NCBI GenBank assembly: GCA_001600555.1
Contig: BCKH01000002.1
Location: 3,203,964 to 3,267,963, forward strand
DNA from: Albophoma yamanashiensis
Lineage: Eukaryota > Ascomycota > Sordariomycetes > Hypocreales > Ophiocordycipitaceae
DNA: 64,000 nucleotides
Direction: 5' to 3'
This document shows positions 1 through 10,683 of this stretch, piece after piece; within the stretch, counting starts at the first letter, position 1; every line of letters starts with the position of its first letter. A model generated the notes under the pieces. It did not search any database. It was not told the origin of the DNA and saw only the letters and a list, made by a program, of their open reading frames with translations. The translations under genes and the position numbers were made by a program.

Positions 1-484
1 TTTTCAGGTAGCGCAGGAAGAAGTAGGCGTCCAGGCCGCACTTGTTGATGACCTCGCGATCGCTGTAGGCGATCAGGCCCTTGATCATGGCCACGAGGCT
101 GCCAGGCGGTGACTCGGTTCTCTCTCGCTCGGGGACTAGATACGTTTTCGGTTTGCTAGAGGAACACAACGTCAGCGAGTAAACCGCGAGGTCTGGATTG
201 TGGGGTACGCACAAAATTCGAGCCAGCTTGTTTCGCAGAAGCATGAATAGCGTAAACTGAGCCGCAAAGATGGCCGCAGCGACACCGATGGCAGTGAGGA
301 AACTGACGATTCCAATACCTTTCGAGTTATGGGCACTTCCGCCCGGTTCACCATCGTCCCTACGAGCCAGCGCGGCGGTCGACGGGGGCGAAGAGGCTGA
401 AAGGGGCACGGGGTCGACCAAGACAGCGTCTGCTGCGATGGTGCCCGCCCACGAGAGAGCAGAGCCGAGTAGAATCGCGGCCAT
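1..484 (-). CDS. CSC1/OSCA-like calcium-permeable channel, N-terminal part (runs off left edge)
   Basis: First two exons of a gene read leftward: exon 1 213-484, intron 158-212 (GTGCGT...CTCTAG), exon 2 157 to beyond base 1. The start ATG at 482-484 opens a hydrophobic signal-like stretch (MAAILLGSALSWAG). A lumenal linker follows, then a first membrane span (IGIVSFLTAIGVAAAIFAAQ). The intron joins ...RNKLARIF to KPKTYLVPERERTESPP. With the following GLIAYSDREVINKCGLDAYFF segment this is the typical N-terminal signature of the fungal CSC1/RSN1/PHM7 (DUF221) family. Family knowledge: plasma-membrane, osmotically gated cation channels of about 850-1000 residues; the pore region is outside the window. 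Family assignment is good; the exact paralog cannot be told. Confidence 0.85.
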   Translation of the reverse strand, partial: MAAILLGSALSWAGTIAADAVLVDPVPLSASSPPSTAALARRDDGEPGGSAHNSKGIGIVSFLTAIGVAAAIFAAQFTLFMLLRNKLARILCVPHNPDLAVYSLTLCSSSKPKTYLVPERERTESPPGSLVAMIKGLIAYSDREVINKCGLDAYFFLRYLK

Positions 485-2277
485 GGCTTGATGCAGGTCG
501 AAGGTTGAAGGCGCGCATCGGCCTCAACACGTCATCCGCCTCCTTCGTTTCAGGCTTCCGACAAGCTCGAAGTAAGAAAAGGTGCCCCCACGAGCAAAGA
601 CAGGGGCGACGCTGTTGCCAAAATCAAACAAGAGACCAGCGTGCTGAACAGGCTAAACAAATCCATAGGGAATAAGAAAATCATGGGCTTGACAACAAAC
701 AAGAAGCAGTAGCGCGAGGGGAGTGCTTTAATGATGTGCACTGGGCGCGTCACCCAAGACAAGCTACGTCAAAGAAGCGAGGCCTGGCAGCTTCGAAGGT
801 ACGCCTAGCCTGTCTTGATTGGCAGTCGATGCTCTGTCGTGAGCTGGCAAGGTGCGGCCAGTGACATCAGAGGCTTCACTGGTGGCCGCCCAGGGGACGT
901 GGCCCCTGCCTGCCCTGCTTGGAAGCGCGCAGCCCACCCAATGAGAGCCGTCCGGAGGGCCTTCCCCGCCTGCTGCTTCAGCTTGCCATGCCTTGAAGAG
1001 GCCGCTAGGCCTTGAGTGGCTCGCTGGCGCACGCTGGGCACATTACGATTTCCATTAAGGTACCTGTAGGGCGACGGGCCCGGCGCTTGCCGCTGTGTGG
1101 GAGTCTTCACAGAGTTCGGCACCCGAGACACGAGATCGAGATCAAGTTAAACCTTGCCTTCGTCTACTCCGTACGTACGGAGTACTCCTTGCGGGCATTA
1201 CTACGTAGGTACCTACCTAGGCATTTTACCAACGAGTGGAAGTGGCAGTGCGTTTGGCTGCCAAACGACGTTCCCATCGCCGTTGATCCCGGCGTTTGCT
1301 GCACGGTCCCGAGATCGATTTCGACCCCAAGAATGTCCAGGGTTGGACATGCGATTGCCGATGCTCTCGCTGACAAACCGGTTGTTGGCTCCACGGCGAC
1401 GAAGCCATCTGCCGTGTGACTTCATGATCTCAGAGCGCAGCTGACAGGTCAATACCGCGTAGCAAGCCTCTACATTCTCGAACTGCTGCTCTCCGCGGGA
1501 CCCGCACACGGCATACGGCCCGAGGCCAAGCTAACAAGTACTGCAGATCGCTGCAAACAATCCGCACATGGCGGCAGCACCAAGGAAACGTTTGCGAGTG
1601 ATAGGTTGGTCTCACCCACCACCGACATGAGACTCAAACAAAGCAGCTCCAAACGCCACCGGACGCCTCAATGCGACCGCAGCTCCTTTGTGCTCGAGAT
1701 CATGACCCAGCCCAGCAATCGTGTCACGTTGCCAAGGGCATTCACGGCGGTGCAGTTCACTACGTGAGTAAGCAGGGTACGGTCTTGGCCGCGGGTTCAA
1801 AATAGATGTCACTGCTCCGCACCTTTCAGATCCAGCGATGCAACGTTGTGAGGCAAGCGTCCATCAAACTCACGACGACACTTGGCATTCGGTACATTGC
1901 AAGAACAAAGAAGAACCACTGCATGAAAAACGACAGCATAGCGCGTGTACATACTCCGGAGCCACAATACTCCTGATTCCCTTATTCCCAGAACAAATCC
2001 TCCTATCATCTCCGTTCCTTGAACGCCTTGAAGCAAAAATCCGCTGGCTGCAGTAGAGAAGTTCCAGCAAGCAGCCGTGATAGCAAACATCTTGGCATGC
2101 TCGCCAACGGCCGTTTCGGAGAGCCCTCTACATCAAGACGCTTTCGTCCGCTGCGAGATCGAGATTGGCTTAAGCTTCCGGCCGTGTGCAACAATACAAA
2201 GACGGCTACTATGGAATATCAGCAACTGGCGTTCCACACAGGGCATCTCCGAGGAACTTACATGTGAGCTGTGCAGC
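485..2277. other. Intergenic, 1.8 kb, no supported gene
   Basis: Lies between the start of the CSC1-like gene and the 3' end of the CYSTM gene. Short open frames on both strands lack recognisable motifs and splice partners. The only clear structure is a 20-nt palindrome at 1165-1184, followed by a TAGGTACCTA palindrome near 1206. Confidence 0.6.
1165..1184. repeat. 20-nt perfect palindrome TACTCCGTACGTACGGAGTA
   Basis: The sequence equals its own reverse complement over 20 bases. It is built from two inverted copies of TACTCCGTAC, the same half-site seen at 5394-5416, 24509-24518, 25865-25874 and 34014-34022. Confidence 0.9.
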
Positions 2278-2745
2278 TTAGAAAAGAAGGTCCAAGCAGC
2301 AGCAGCAGGCCAGGCCAGCCAGCAAACCCTCCATCAATCCAGGCTTTCCCCGGTCCCTCTGCTGGGGATAATAGCCTGGTCCCGGAGGATACTGTCCCTG
2401 TGGTCCGTAGTAGCCCTGTTGAGGCGGGTACGGACCCTGGCCGGCTGGGAATGGCCCTGGCTGCTGCTGGTTGTAGTACCCCATCTGGGGCCCCGGCTGA
2501 TAGTAGCCTTGCTGCTGCTGAGGTCCTTGTTGGTAGTAGCCTTGCTGCTGCGGCTGCTGGTAGTAATTTTGCTGTCCCGGAGCCTGGAAGCTCGACTGTC
2601 CCTGTTGGTCCCGCTGGTCCTGCTGGCCCTGCTGGTCCTGCTGGTAGGGATTGGAAGAGCCGGTGCCGTAGGCGGGCTTCGGTGCCTGAGGTGGGTGCGG
2701 CGCATTGCCATATGCCGGTGGAGGCTCGTCGCCCTTGTTGGCCAT
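2278..2745 (-). CDS. Small Pro/Gln/Tyr/Gly-rich protein with C-terminal cysteine-rich membrane module (CYSTM-like)
   Basis: Uninterrupted 155-residue frame with an ATG start. Residues 1-130 are low complexity: PPPAYG motifs, a QQDQQGQQDQRDQQGQ tract, then repeated YYQQ, GYY and PYPPQQGYY units. The end is MEGLLAGLACCCCLDLLF, a short hydrophobic helix with four consecutive cysteines, the hallmark of the CYSTM module in small stress-associated, tail-anchored proteins of fungi and plants. A plasma-membrane or palmitoylated location follows from the family, not from direct evidence. The opposite strand is also open here because of the repetitive CAG/CTG composition; the minus frame is chosen for its ATG, its repeat logic and its CYSTM ending. 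Confidence 0.78.
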   Translation of the reverse strand: MANKGDEPPPAYGNAPHPPQAPKPAYGTGSSNPYQQDQQGQQDQRDQQGQSSFQAPGQQNYYQQPQQQGYYQQGPQQQQGYYQPGPQMGYYNQQQPGPFPAGQGPYPPQQGYYGPQGQYPPGPGYYPQQRDRGKPGLMEGLLAGLACCCCLDLLF

Positions 2746-3641
2746 CCTGATTGGCTTCGGGTTCGCGATCGCGGTGGAAGAGGCTTCGGTGGTCGCAATA
2801 ATTGCTGTCTGGCGATTGATGTTCGATGCAGAGAGACAGTAAGGAGAAGCTAGGAAGGCGCAAGTAGAGGAGACGGTTGTCGAAACTCTGAAAGTGTCAC
2901 AGGATGCTTCGGCGGCACGGACGGGGCCCGGTGCTGCGACCGCTGATTACGTGGTGGCCAGATTACGCGGAGGACTCCAATGGCGCAAACGTCGCTGCTG
3001 CGCCACCCTTGGCTTAATGAGCCGCTCGAGCCTAAAAGGCGTGTCTGTCCGAGTCGGATAAAGGGACTTGGCGTATTTGCTGCTCGCCGATGCTGATGCT
3101 TTCCTCGGTAGTGTCTGGACCTGAATTTTGTTTAGCCTCAAACGAGCACAAAGGCCTCACACCACATAGGATGTGAAGCTGTCTTTGCGCCACAGGTGAC
3201 TGATGGCGTCTCTGGTTCACGATGACACGGCCGACGCACAACGGTAGTTCCCAGGGGCAGGTTGTCGGAACTGGAGAGAAGCACAGATCGGAATCTATTG
3301 CATGAGAAAGTGTCGCTGTAATGCCGTGTCATTTCCACCATTACCATCCTTCCACTGTCAATGTAGATCGAAATATTCCTGCTTCCAGCCAGAGATGGAT
3401 GACTTACATAGTAGAAACCATGGACTGCACGTGACTCGCTTCAGCCACATTGAGTGTGGCTGAGAAGTCACGCCCCACGCCTCCTCGCATCGCACAGCGA
3501 AAAAGTGTGAAATTCAGCGAACGGCCAGAAACCCCACGATCACGATCTACGCGGCCCCCGACCTCGTTCCACGATACTGCAACGAGCAGAGACATCACAG
3601 GCAGGCGAGAAGAAGAGGTGTCCGAATACACCACTTCCATC
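2746..3641. other. Divergent promoter region between the CYSTM gene and TIF35
   Basis: About 0.9 kb between two genes transcribed away from each other. No conserved frame is seen. Short open frames at 3404-3767 overlap the TIF35 leader and first exon and are treated as shadows. Confidence 0.6.
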
Positions 3642-4638
3642 ATGGCTACCACCGCGCCGCCCAAGCCCAAGTGAGCAGCTGTCCTCGACCCCCAGAGTGA
3701 GTTGCGTGGCTAACCCCACCATCAAAAAGGCACGACTGGGCCGACGACGACGACAACGAGGAGACAAGCACCGACCTCCCGCCGCCCCAAACCATCTCCA
3801 ACAAGGACGGCACCAAGACCACCATCACCTACCGCTACAATGACGAGGGCCAAAAAGTAAAGACGACGCGCCGCGTCCGCTGGGTCACGCACACCGAGAC
3901 GGTCAACCCGCGCGTCGCCGACCGCAAGACCTGGGGCAAGTTCGGCCAGAGCGCAAAGGACGGCGCCGGCCCGGCCCACGACACGACGACCGTTGGCGAG
4001 AACATCATCTTCCGACCCAGCGTCAACTGGCGCAAGGATGCCAAGGACGAGTCCCAGGACGCGAACGCGCAGCAGATGAAGGACAAGCTGAGGGACAAGA
4101 AGGTCAAGTGCCGTATCTGCAACGGCGAGCATTTCACGGCCAGGTGTCCTTACAAGGACACGATGGCGCCCATCGGCGAGGCCGGCGGCGCGGACGTCGC
4201 CGCGGGCATGGCCGACGACCCCAACGCCGGATCCGCGGGAGCTGGAAAGAAGGGATCCTACGTGCCCCCGGCGATGCGCGCTGGCGCCGCCGCTGCTGGA
4301 GAGCGGATGGGAGGAAAGTTTGGCGAGCGGGACGACCTCGCGACGCTGCGCGTCACCAACGTGAGTCGCGCCGACCGTCCGGCGTCTGTGCACATGCTAA
4401 CGACCTTTTCCAGGTTTCCGAGATGGCCGAGGAGGGCGAGCTGCGGGATATGTTCGAGCGCTTCGGACGGGTCACCAGAGTATTCCTTGCGAAGGATCGG
4501 GAAACTGGCATGGCCAAGGGGTTCGCTTTCATCAGCTTCGCGGACCGCAGCGACGCCGTCAAGGCCTGCGAGAAGATGGACGGATATGGTTTCAAGCATC
4601 TCATTCTCAGGGTCGAGTTTGCCAAGAAGGCTGCGTAG
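3642..4638 (+). CDS. TIF35: Eukaryotic translation initiation factor 3 subunit G (eIF3g)
   Basis: Three exons: 3642-3670, 3730-4360 and 4414-4638, with introns of 59 and 53 nt; the second has a GCTAAC branch site. The joined frame gives 294 residues starting MATTAPPKPKHDWADDDD. Known eIF3g features occur in order: an acidic N-terminus, the conserved WGKFG segment, a zinc knuckle CRICNGEHFTARC near residue 137, and a C-terminal RNA-recognition motif (about 214-290) with ATLRVTN as RNP2 and GFAFISF as RNP1. The second intron falls inside the RRM, right after RNP2. Role known from the family: cytoplasmic eIF3 subunit that binds mRNA and eIF3i and supports scanning and reinitiation. Length and domain order are normal. 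Confidence 0.95.
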
Positions 4639-4965
4639 GCTGGTTTTCGTCTCTCGTCATAGGGTTATTCAGGGACACGCATAATGCATTTACGGCTGCG
4701 AGCTGGACATGTGGAGAGTGCTTCCGGGCGATGCTGGTGACGCCATCGTGAGCGGTGCTTCTGAGCAAATCTAGCGACGCCATTTCGAGCGGTGCTTCTA
4801 CGTGTCTTCAACGGATCTCCTCGCGCACATCGGTACGATGATGTACCGGAGCTATACTCGTAGGTCTGAGCAGCCAGGATGGTCCGGCTCCCGAGCAAGC
4901 CATCTTCGACAGGGGGCGGACTTGGAAAATCACATGCTTTTTTTTTAATCCGCAATAGTCGTACG

Positions 4966-4981
4966 TACTACGTACGTAGTA
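4966..4981. repeat. 16-nt perfect palindrome TACTACGTACGTAGTA
   Basis: Self-complementary over 16 bases. It resembles the 1165-1184 element, with TACTACGTAC in place of TACTCCGTAC. It sits in the TIF35-CHO2 spacer. Confidence 0.85.
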
Positions 4982-5393
4982 GTCGTAGAGGGCCAGTGTC
5001 CTGTTGTCCTTTTGCAAGCGGCCTAGACTCTGCTCGTATGCCACAGCGTAGACGCATTCCACTTCAGGTTAATCCAGCCGACGGGTACCGAAGGTACACG
5101 TACTGGGCGGTCGCCTGACGGTGTCCGCTGAGGCGATTGAAAGTCCGCAGGTGTGATCTAATGCATGCTGCACGTCCAGTGTGTGTCAGTGCTGTGAATA
5201 AGACCTCAACAGGACGAAGTGCCTTCCTTCGAGGCACTTCCACGGCATCGTGCCCCGCTAGAGATTGTTGGGACGGGCGTTAGTGGACCACTCCCCGGGA
5301 GGTACCCATGCTGGCTGCGCCGCGGGTGGGTTCCCTCACGAGCACGGAGTGCAAGGCCGACGCTCGATAACGCTGTTCCAGGTCGAGGTCTAC

Positions 5394-5416
5394 TACTCCG
5401 TACGTAGTACGGAGTA
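5394..5416. repeat. Inverted repeat, TACTCCGTAC arms with 3-nt spacer
   Basis: Arms TACTCCGTAC (5394-5403) and GTACGGAGTA (5407-5416) are exact reverse complements separated by GTA. Same arm sequence as the palindrome at 1165-1184. Confidence 0.88.
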
Positions 5417-6323
5417 CAGGACGAGGGTGCTGGTACTCAAAGGTCTCAACAGCAGCAACACGAAGAGTTGCAAACCGCCGCCAGCCCTCCCTCGATCCGA
5501 AGGAGTTGGTTGCGCAAGTCACAATGCGAGCATCTCGGGACGACGCGGGCGTCCTCGAACAGCGGGGACCCAATAACCATGGTCGAAAGCGCAGCCGTTC
5601 GAGTTAGTCGCGCATCCAGCCTCGAGCCGGTGATAGCCTAGCCACTCACAGGGCGCCGCGAGCTGCGGTCGCAGGGTGCTGCAGGACGACGTCGCCGTGC
5701 AGCGTGGCCGCGGGCTGGGAGCGTGACCTGGCGGAGCTGCTGTGGCGCTAACGCGGCGGGGCCCCTGGAGGCTCAAGGGCTCAACGGCTGGTGGTCTGCG
5801 TGGCTTCTCCCTCCCCACGCTAGCTCCAAGACGTCGTCGTCGTCGTCCAATGCCCCGACCCTGTCCATTCCAGCGCCCTGCAGGGAAGGGCGAGACAAAG
5901 GCACAGCAAATAATACGACGGCGCCAGGCACATGTCAACGCCTTGGGCGAGGAATGAGCTCTCTGCTGCGAGCGCGACGACGGTAACGACGCTGCGCTGC
6001 AACCCTCCCTGGATCGCCAAGTCGGGACGTTGGGACAGACAACCTCATCTGCCGTGGAACTTTCCCCGGTGATTCCCTAGTGACGTCTTGCTTGACCTCG
6101 ACTACGTACCTTACTTCTCGAACCACGACCTCCATTGGGGCACGCGAGCTGCTTCCCTTCTCCCCCACAGCGCCAATCCGATTCCCGCAGCTGGCTTCGG
6201 ACCCCCATGGACCGCAATACTTAACTGAGCCCACTCTCCGCGCCATTGGTCTCCATCTCGCCGACCCTCGACTCCCTCCCTCGTCCTCGACTCGCTTTGG
6301 CTTTCAACAGAGCCCGTTTCGAC

Positions 6324-6356
6324 GTCGTCGTCGTCGTCGTCGCCGCCGCCGCCGCC
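6324..6356 (+). repeat. (GTC)6(GCC)5 microsatellite abutting the CHO2 start codon
   Basis: Six GTC units followed by five GCC units end exactly at the ATG of CHO2, so the whole array lies in the 5' leader. The array gives a strong GCC context before the start and may form secondary structure; any effect on translation is inference. Confidence 0.85.
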
Positions 6357-9300
6357 ATGAGCACTGCCGGTGAAGTTCCGTCCGACGCCGCCGAGCTGCG
6401 CCAGCGGCAGCAGACTCGGGGGCAGTCGTTGCATGCCGTGCAGGGCAACGCCAAGCATGCTGCCTCGGAGAGCAATCTGCCCCTCGAGTCACTACCGGAG
6501 CAGGAGAGCACGAACAAGAAGAAGAAAACGTTTGGCAGGACGCCAGACGGCACAGGTGCGTCAGGGGCTAGGCTCCATGAGGCATATGCTCGACCAGCTA
6601 ACACGCTCCTCGCCCGCAGTATTCGTCGTGCCCACCACTCATGACATGGTGTCTCAGCTCCTTGACCCTCGGCAGCCCAAGAACCTGTCCGACGTTATCG
6701 TTCTGGGAATTCTCGCGCTGCACATCCTGCTCGCCTATGCGCTCCCTGCTGGGTGGAAACGGCCCGTCTTCGCCCTCATCTTTCTGTGCTGGAGGGCTGC
6801 CTACAACATCGGCATCGGCATCCTCCTGCATATTCAGTCTCACCATCGCCGACTCATCACTTGGGCCCGACGCTGGAAGCTGTTCGAGGATCCGAAGACA
6901 GGCAAGAACCCGCGACCATGGTTGTACCGCCTTCTCAAGCGCGAGCTCGAAGCCAAAATCCCCGAGGACTACGAGTTCGAAAAGGCACCCGTCGAGTACA
7001 ACACGTGGCTGGTCTTCCGAAGGGTCGTGGACCTGATCCTCATGTGTGATTTCGTGTCGTATTGCCTCTTCGCCATCGTCTGCGGCCATAAGCCCGCCGG
7101 TGAGGGCAGCCTCATGGGCATCGCCCGGTGGTTGCTCGGCGTCGCCCTTGTCGGCTTCAACCTGTGGGTCAAGCTGGACGCCCACCGCGTCGTCAAGGAC
7201 TTTGCCTGGTACTGGGGTGACTTTTTCTACCTCGTCGACCAGGACCTGACGTTTGACGGCGTGTTTGAGATGGCGCCGCATCCCATGTACTCGATTGGGT
7301 ACGCTGGCTACTACGGCATCTCCATGATGGCCGCCAGCTACGAGGTGCTCTTCATCTCCATAGTCGCCCACCTCGCTCAGTTCGCCTTCCTCGTGACTGT
7401 GGAGAATCCTCACATCGAAAAGACGTACAACCCTCCGCCGACGCGCCAGGCGGCCCTGGCTCGGACCCAGAGTGACCCCAGCGTGGCTGTCGACTCGCAG
7501 GAAGACAACTTCTCGGACCGCTCGTCGGTTGTTCCCAATGCGTTCCCCCCTCAAGAGTCGCCCGCGGCGGTGCATGACATGGTGGGCTTCAGCAACATGG
7601 ACTTGTTCCGCGTGCCTGACCTTGTCGTCGTCGTTCTGCCTCTGTACGTAGCCATTCTGACGCTCGTAACGCCAACGACGCCGCTGTGGCAAGCCGTCTT
7701 CGTCGCCCACGCGCTGGTCTGGCGCGTTTGGTACCACCTCGGGCTCGGCATCATTCTGGACCAGCAATCCAAGACCAAAATGTGGACGCGGCACTTCCTG
7801 AAGTTCGGTGAGAGCGCCGGCGAGGCGTGGAGACAGTGGAAAGGCATGCACCACATCAGCATGATCATGTGCAACACGGCCTTTGTCGCCGCGTGCTGGA
7901 AGATGTACTCGCCTCCGGCGGACTGGGGCTACGGCCTGGTGCTCCTCAAGCACGTCATCGGCGCCTCGCTCGTGGCTCTGCAGCTGTGGACGGCGTTCAG
8001 CGTCTACGACTCCCTCGGCGAGTTCGGCTGGTTCTGCGGCGACTTCTTCTTCGATCAGGAGGCTAAGCTCACTTACACGTCCATCTATCGCTTCCTCAAC
8101 AACCCCGAGAGGATCTTTGGAACGGCGGGCGTCTGGGGTGCCGCTCTCATCACGTGGAGCAGGTCCATTTTCATCATGGCCATCATCACGCAGATACTGT
8201 CTGTCTTCTACCTTTCCTTCATCGAGAGGCCGCACATGCAGAAGATCTATGGCAGAAGCCTGAGGCGGGAGGCCGGTCTCACCAAGTTCATCAAGCGCTC
8301 GCTGCCGCCGCCCGTCAAGGGCTGGCAGGAGAGCATGGACAAGGTGCTCGACGGGACTTCGCAATTTGTCGAGGACTTCCTCGAGACGGCGCGGCCCAAG
8401 TTCGCGTCGGGCGTCAAGACCATTGTGCGCGATACTTCGGCCCTCTTCAACATGGCACCGGCTCGGCTGACGATCACGAGGATCGCGCCGGACTTGGCGG
8501 GTCTGGATCCCAAGGACTACTCGCTGTCAGTCGATGGCGCCGTCTCGGTCTACGCGTCCTCGCGAGACCGAGCGACGGGCAAGGAGAGCTTGACGGGTAG
8601 GTTCCCGAAGGCTGTCAAAACCATGATCTACGAGTACGGCACACCTCTGAAGGTCAAGTGGAGAGCTCCGGCAAATCACAGCAAGAAGGACTGGATCGGC
8701 CTCTACATGGTCACGGACAACCGCTCCAGGGAAGGGACGGAGGTGTCTTCTCTCGGCCGCTGGGCGCCGACGACTGCTGGTAGCTACGATGCCTTGACAG
8801 CAGACAGCAGCATTGTCACGCCGGAGCACCCCCTACCAAAGACCGACCTATCTGAGCCTGACATGGTGGAGGGCGAGGTCATCTTTCAAGGGGACAAGCT
8901 GTGGTGGACGCAAGGAGTGTTCGAGTTCCGCTACCACCACGACGGCAACCACAACGTCATGGCGCTCTCGGAGCCGTTTGAGATCCACATTGGACAGTTC
9001 GCCGAAGACGACGTTGACGTGGACTCCAAGGGCATGTACGTCTCAGCCGTCGAGTCAGCCATCCTGCCGGTCATCCAGAACTGCCTGGACCGCGACCCGG
9101 ACATCGCGCCAAGCACGGTCGATGAGCCGTTCGGCAGCCACGTGGAGCGCGACAGCAAGTACTCGAGGAGAATCGTGTACGCCATCCGCGAGATGTTTGG
9201 TATCGAGTTTGCGCCAGCCGTTGTGCTCGCGGACCGAAACGTGCGGAAGCTAGCGTGGAGGATCTGCAACGCCAAGGCGGTCTTGGTAAGTGAAGCCTCG

Positions 9301-9407
9301 CCTCTGACTGGCACTGAATCTGACGTCAACAGGCCCCCTACAGCATGTCCCACTCCAAGGGCACGACGACGCCTGCTGCCCTCGACTTTGCGGATGAGAA
9401 GGCCTAG
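6357..9407 (+). CDS. CHO2: Phosphatidylethanolamine N-methyltransferase
   Basis: Three exons: 6357-6555, 6620-9285 and 9333-9407, with introns of 64 and 47 nt; total 979 residues. The product begins MSTAGEVPSDAAELRQ and carries many membrane spans in two related blocks. Each block has a conserved short segment with aromatic and acidic residues (WYWGDFFYLVDQ near residue 260, GWFCGDFFFDQ near 540) followed by a YSIGYAGYYG or FGTAGVWGA motif. This is the duplicated PEMT architecture of fungal Cho2. The C-terminal third is a soluble beta-rich domain (LKVKWRAP...KKDWIGLYMV). Known role: an ER enzyme making the first S-adenosylmethionine-dependent methylation of phosphatidylethanolamine toward phosphatidylcholine. 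Length fits the family. The small last exon supplies ...SKGTTTPAALDFADEKA. Confidence 0.95.
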
Positions 9408-10683
9408 TGTGTGGACGGAGTCGGGATTCAAACTGGGGACTGGCGAACGGTGCGTGTGTTTCAACGAGGGATTGTGACGGTCTAAAAGGAGGATTGATGC
9501 AATAGGAAGATACCACTTATCAGCAACAGAAGAGCATTACGCACGAGCCACTGTAGTCGACGAAGTTCCCGTCTACTCCGATCAACTTGCTCCACCTTGC
9601 TCCACCGTTGATGGAGGTACTCCTAAGTAGATGAGATGATGTGCATCCGCGCATCGCAGCAACTGCCACCTTAGTAGGATAGATTCCCGTCAATGCCGCC
9701 GATCTATCGACACCAGTGGCATAGCTACGGCCAGCCGCACTTCCTACCTATGTGGGGGGAGGGAGCAGATGGCGGCGCGCCAAGTCCACGGCCGGCCATG
9801 TCGGCAGCCCCCACGATGCCCCCACGGGCCACTACACATTCTCCGGAGGGCTTAGTCGTGACGAGTATGACTGCAAGCCTAGGGTCCGATGAAGAAGGAC
9901 AGTCATTGCGGGAATTCATCTGTAAAGTAGCGCATAAGACTGTTCTTGCTCGCCCCGTTGCATGCACCGCGAGGCGCCGGGATCCCTGTCGCATCTCAAA
10001 CAGCCGCAGTCGCGTGTAGGAAGATTCGTCGTCGAATCAATCAAGCCTCTCATGCGGGAGCCCACGGACCCCACCGAGCCATACGCACCGGCCGAGTGGG
10101 CATCGGCCGGGCCGGGCCCCGGGGAGGGGGCGGCAGTTCCCCCTCCTGTGTTCGGTCGCACAGGAGAGCGTGCCGCGGGCCTCGAAACGAAACGAAACAA
10201 TCGGACGGCTCGGCGTTGGTTCCAGCAAGTTACACCAGACTTCGGCGGCCGGGCCAAGTCCGTGTCAGGGTGAGCGTCTGCAGCGCAGACGGCGGCGGGC
10301 CATTGGTGGGTGAGGCGACGGCGTTCGCTTGGGGCCGCACCGTGGCGTTGTTACGTTACCCGGCGCTGCGTTGACTCCATCCCTGGCTAAGGCGTGCTGG
10401 CCGGGACATGTGCCGGTGGGATTGATTAGGCAATGGCAGGGTTGAGGCAAATTGGTGACGCGGTTACATACAACGGAGAACCATCCCGGTGGCTGTAGAT
10501 TGTCGGTCCGTGTGTAAGTTACCCTTGTTACGTGGGGTCCCGAACGGGACGCTCCCTTGGTTCAATGTCATTCCTTCAGGAAACCTACATTAATAGAGGG
10601 ATGGTTGCCATCTTCTCCCTCGTCTCCGGCTCTGTACATCCTCCATTTTCCTTCTCCATTGCCGTACTCGCATCACGCCTGCC
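9408..10683. other. Intergenic, 1.3 kb, no supported gene
   Basis: CHO2 3' flank and lactonase promoter. Frames up to 142 residues occur in GC-rich DNA around 9950-10370 on both strands but have no motif or consistent start. Pyrimidine-rich DNA at 10610-10680 is the likely core promoter/leader of the lactonase gene. Confidence 0.6.

Larger units (their letters stand above)
4639..6356. other. Intergenic, 1.7 kb, TIF35 3' side and CHO2 promoter
   Basis: No supported gene. It holds two inverted-repeat elements (4966-4981 and 5394-5416). Close to CHO2 the leader becomes pyrimidine-rich and ends in a trinucleotide microsatellite. Short open frames here are GC-driven and share no motif. Confidence 0.6.

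Noticed and set aside
6598..8364. 588-codon open frame on the minus strand inside CHO2
   Set aside because: It is the antisense shadow of a GC-rich coding exon; composition is Arg/Glu/Val/His-rich without a domain, and the plus strand encodes a certain gene.
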